Below are positions 7,608 to 7,764 of a stretch of DNA of 7,764 nt, piece after piece. The DNA comes from JAJBWD01 sp041670885 (GTDB taxonomy: Bacteria; Bacillota; Clostridia; Clostridiales; Clostridiaceae): positions 1 to 7,764 of the forward strand of contig JBAXYJ010000133.1 of the NCBI GenBank assembly GCA_041670885.1, given 5' to 3'. How positions within the stretch are numbered: position 1 is the first letter of the stretch; every line of letters begins with the position of its first letter. The position numbers were made by a program, and so were the translations under genes. The notes below the pieces were generated by a model. The model worked only from the letters and a program-made list of their open reading frames with translations, searched no databases and was not told the DNA's origin.

Positions 7608-7613
7608 AATTGA

Positions 7614-7621
7614 CCCTCCTT
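7614..7621 (-). promoter_or_regulatory. Strong ribosome binding site of the M56 gene
   Basis: AAGGAGGG on the minus strand lies about 7 bases before ATG at 7607, a near-perfect anti-16S match that confirms this start over Met12. Confidence 0.75.
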
Positions 7622-7638
7622 ATCATACTCTTTTTAGT

Positions 7639-7660
7639 CGGTTGCGGAATACCACAATCG
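7639..7660. promoter_or_regulatory. 22-base imperfect dyad upstream of the M56 gene (candidate operator)
   Basis: CGGTTGCGG (7639-7647) and CCACAATCG (7652-7660) surround AATA, with 7 of 9 complementary positions plus one G-T. It is GC-richer than its surroundings and has no U tail on either strand, so a protein-binding site fits better than a terminator. The regulator is unknown. Confidence 0.4.
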
Positions 7661-7695
7661 TTGATTTGCCTAACATTTAAGCTGTTAAGCTTTTA

Positions 7696-7761
7696 TATTT
7701 TCCTCCACTGTGAGAAAATAAATGTTATCACACAAAATATTATCCACAGAGGAGGAGAATA
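7696..7761 (+). promoter_or_regulatory. Long inverted repeat that would mask a plus-strand Shine-Dalgarno site
   Basis: TATTTTCCTCCACTGTG (7696-7712) and CACAGAGGAGGAGAATA (7745-7761) match as reverse complements at 15 of 17 positions. One of the two mismatches becomes a G-U pair in plus-strand RNA. The loop is 32 bases. The right arm contains AGAGGAGGAG, an ideal ribosome binding site for a plus-strand gene starting at or just beyond the right edge. The left arm CCTCC pairs with it. The divergent gene is not visible, so the role is inferred. Confidence 0.45.
7740..7748 (+). promoter_or_regulatory. Consensus DnaA box
   Basis: TTATCCACA matches the DnaA box consensus exactly. It is a single copy, and no cluster of boxes or AT-rich unwinding element typical of an origin accompanies it here. 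It could mark DnaA-linked regulation of the flanking genes or be chance. Confidence 0.3.
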
Positions 7762-7764
7762 GCA

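Noticed and set aside
7608..7660. Hairpin 7639-7660 as a terminator
   Set aside because: No U run follows the stem on either strand.
7709..7732. TGTGA...TCACA pair resembling a CRP half-site pair
   Set aside because: The arms are 14 bases apart instead of the 6 of a CRP site, and the pair overlaps the longer inverted repeat that explains the region better.
7685..7764. Minus-strand open frames entering from the right edge (stops at 7685 and 7693), possible C-terminus of an upstream gene
   Set aside because: The 23-25 residues show no BlaI/MecI-like or other recognisable C-terminus, and the same bases hold a strong plus-strand ribosome binding site. It cannot be fully excluded without more sequence.

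Overview
The window reads as chromosomal DNA from a low-GC Gram-positive anaerobe, most likely a Clostridium or close relative. The grounds are AT-rich intergenic DNA, strong purine-rich Shine-Dalgarno sites, U-tailed hairpin terminators, a Bacillus/Clostridium-type glucose PTS permease, a BlaR1-type M56 membrane peptidase and a clostridial-style LigB/AmmeMemoRadiSam protein. Species-level assignment is not possible from the sequence alone.

All five protein genes lie on the minus strand and are read from right to left, but they form at least four transcription units. From the right: 7608-7764 is a regulatory region with two imperfect dyads, a consensus DnaA box, and a plus-strand Shine-Dalgarno-like site at the very edge that suggests a divergent gene starting just outside. 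5157-7607 encodes an 816-residue BlaR1-like M56 metallopeptidase with an SH3-like and propeller-like extracellular part, closed by a terminator that overlaps its own stop codon. 4990-5156 is the leader of ptsG, and 2959-4989 is ptsG (glucose EIICBA), closed by a strong terminator at 2905-2936.

2027-2797 encodes a LuxR-type HTH/DUF2087 regulator whose most probable start is 33 bases downstream of the first ATG. Its promoter overlaps a 26-base near-palindrome that looks like an autoregulatory operator. The next gene, 761-2020, is a 12-helix MFS exporter only 6 bases downstream, with its ribosome binding site against the regulator's stop codon, so the two form a regulator-exporter operon. The left end (1-633) holds the first 211 codons of a GTG-started gene for a LigB-family protein, probably the N-terminal half of a LigB-AMMECR1 fusion of the AmmeMemoRadiSam system.

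The genes are mostly recognisable family members, and I see no mobile element, CRISPR array, tRNA or rRNA. No clearly new multi-gene system is visible. The most unusual signals are regulatory: the long inverted repeat that would hide a plus-strand Shine-Dalgarno site at the right edge, the palindrome over the regulator's -35 box, and an M56 sensor-protease with no BlaI-type repressor beside it in the window.
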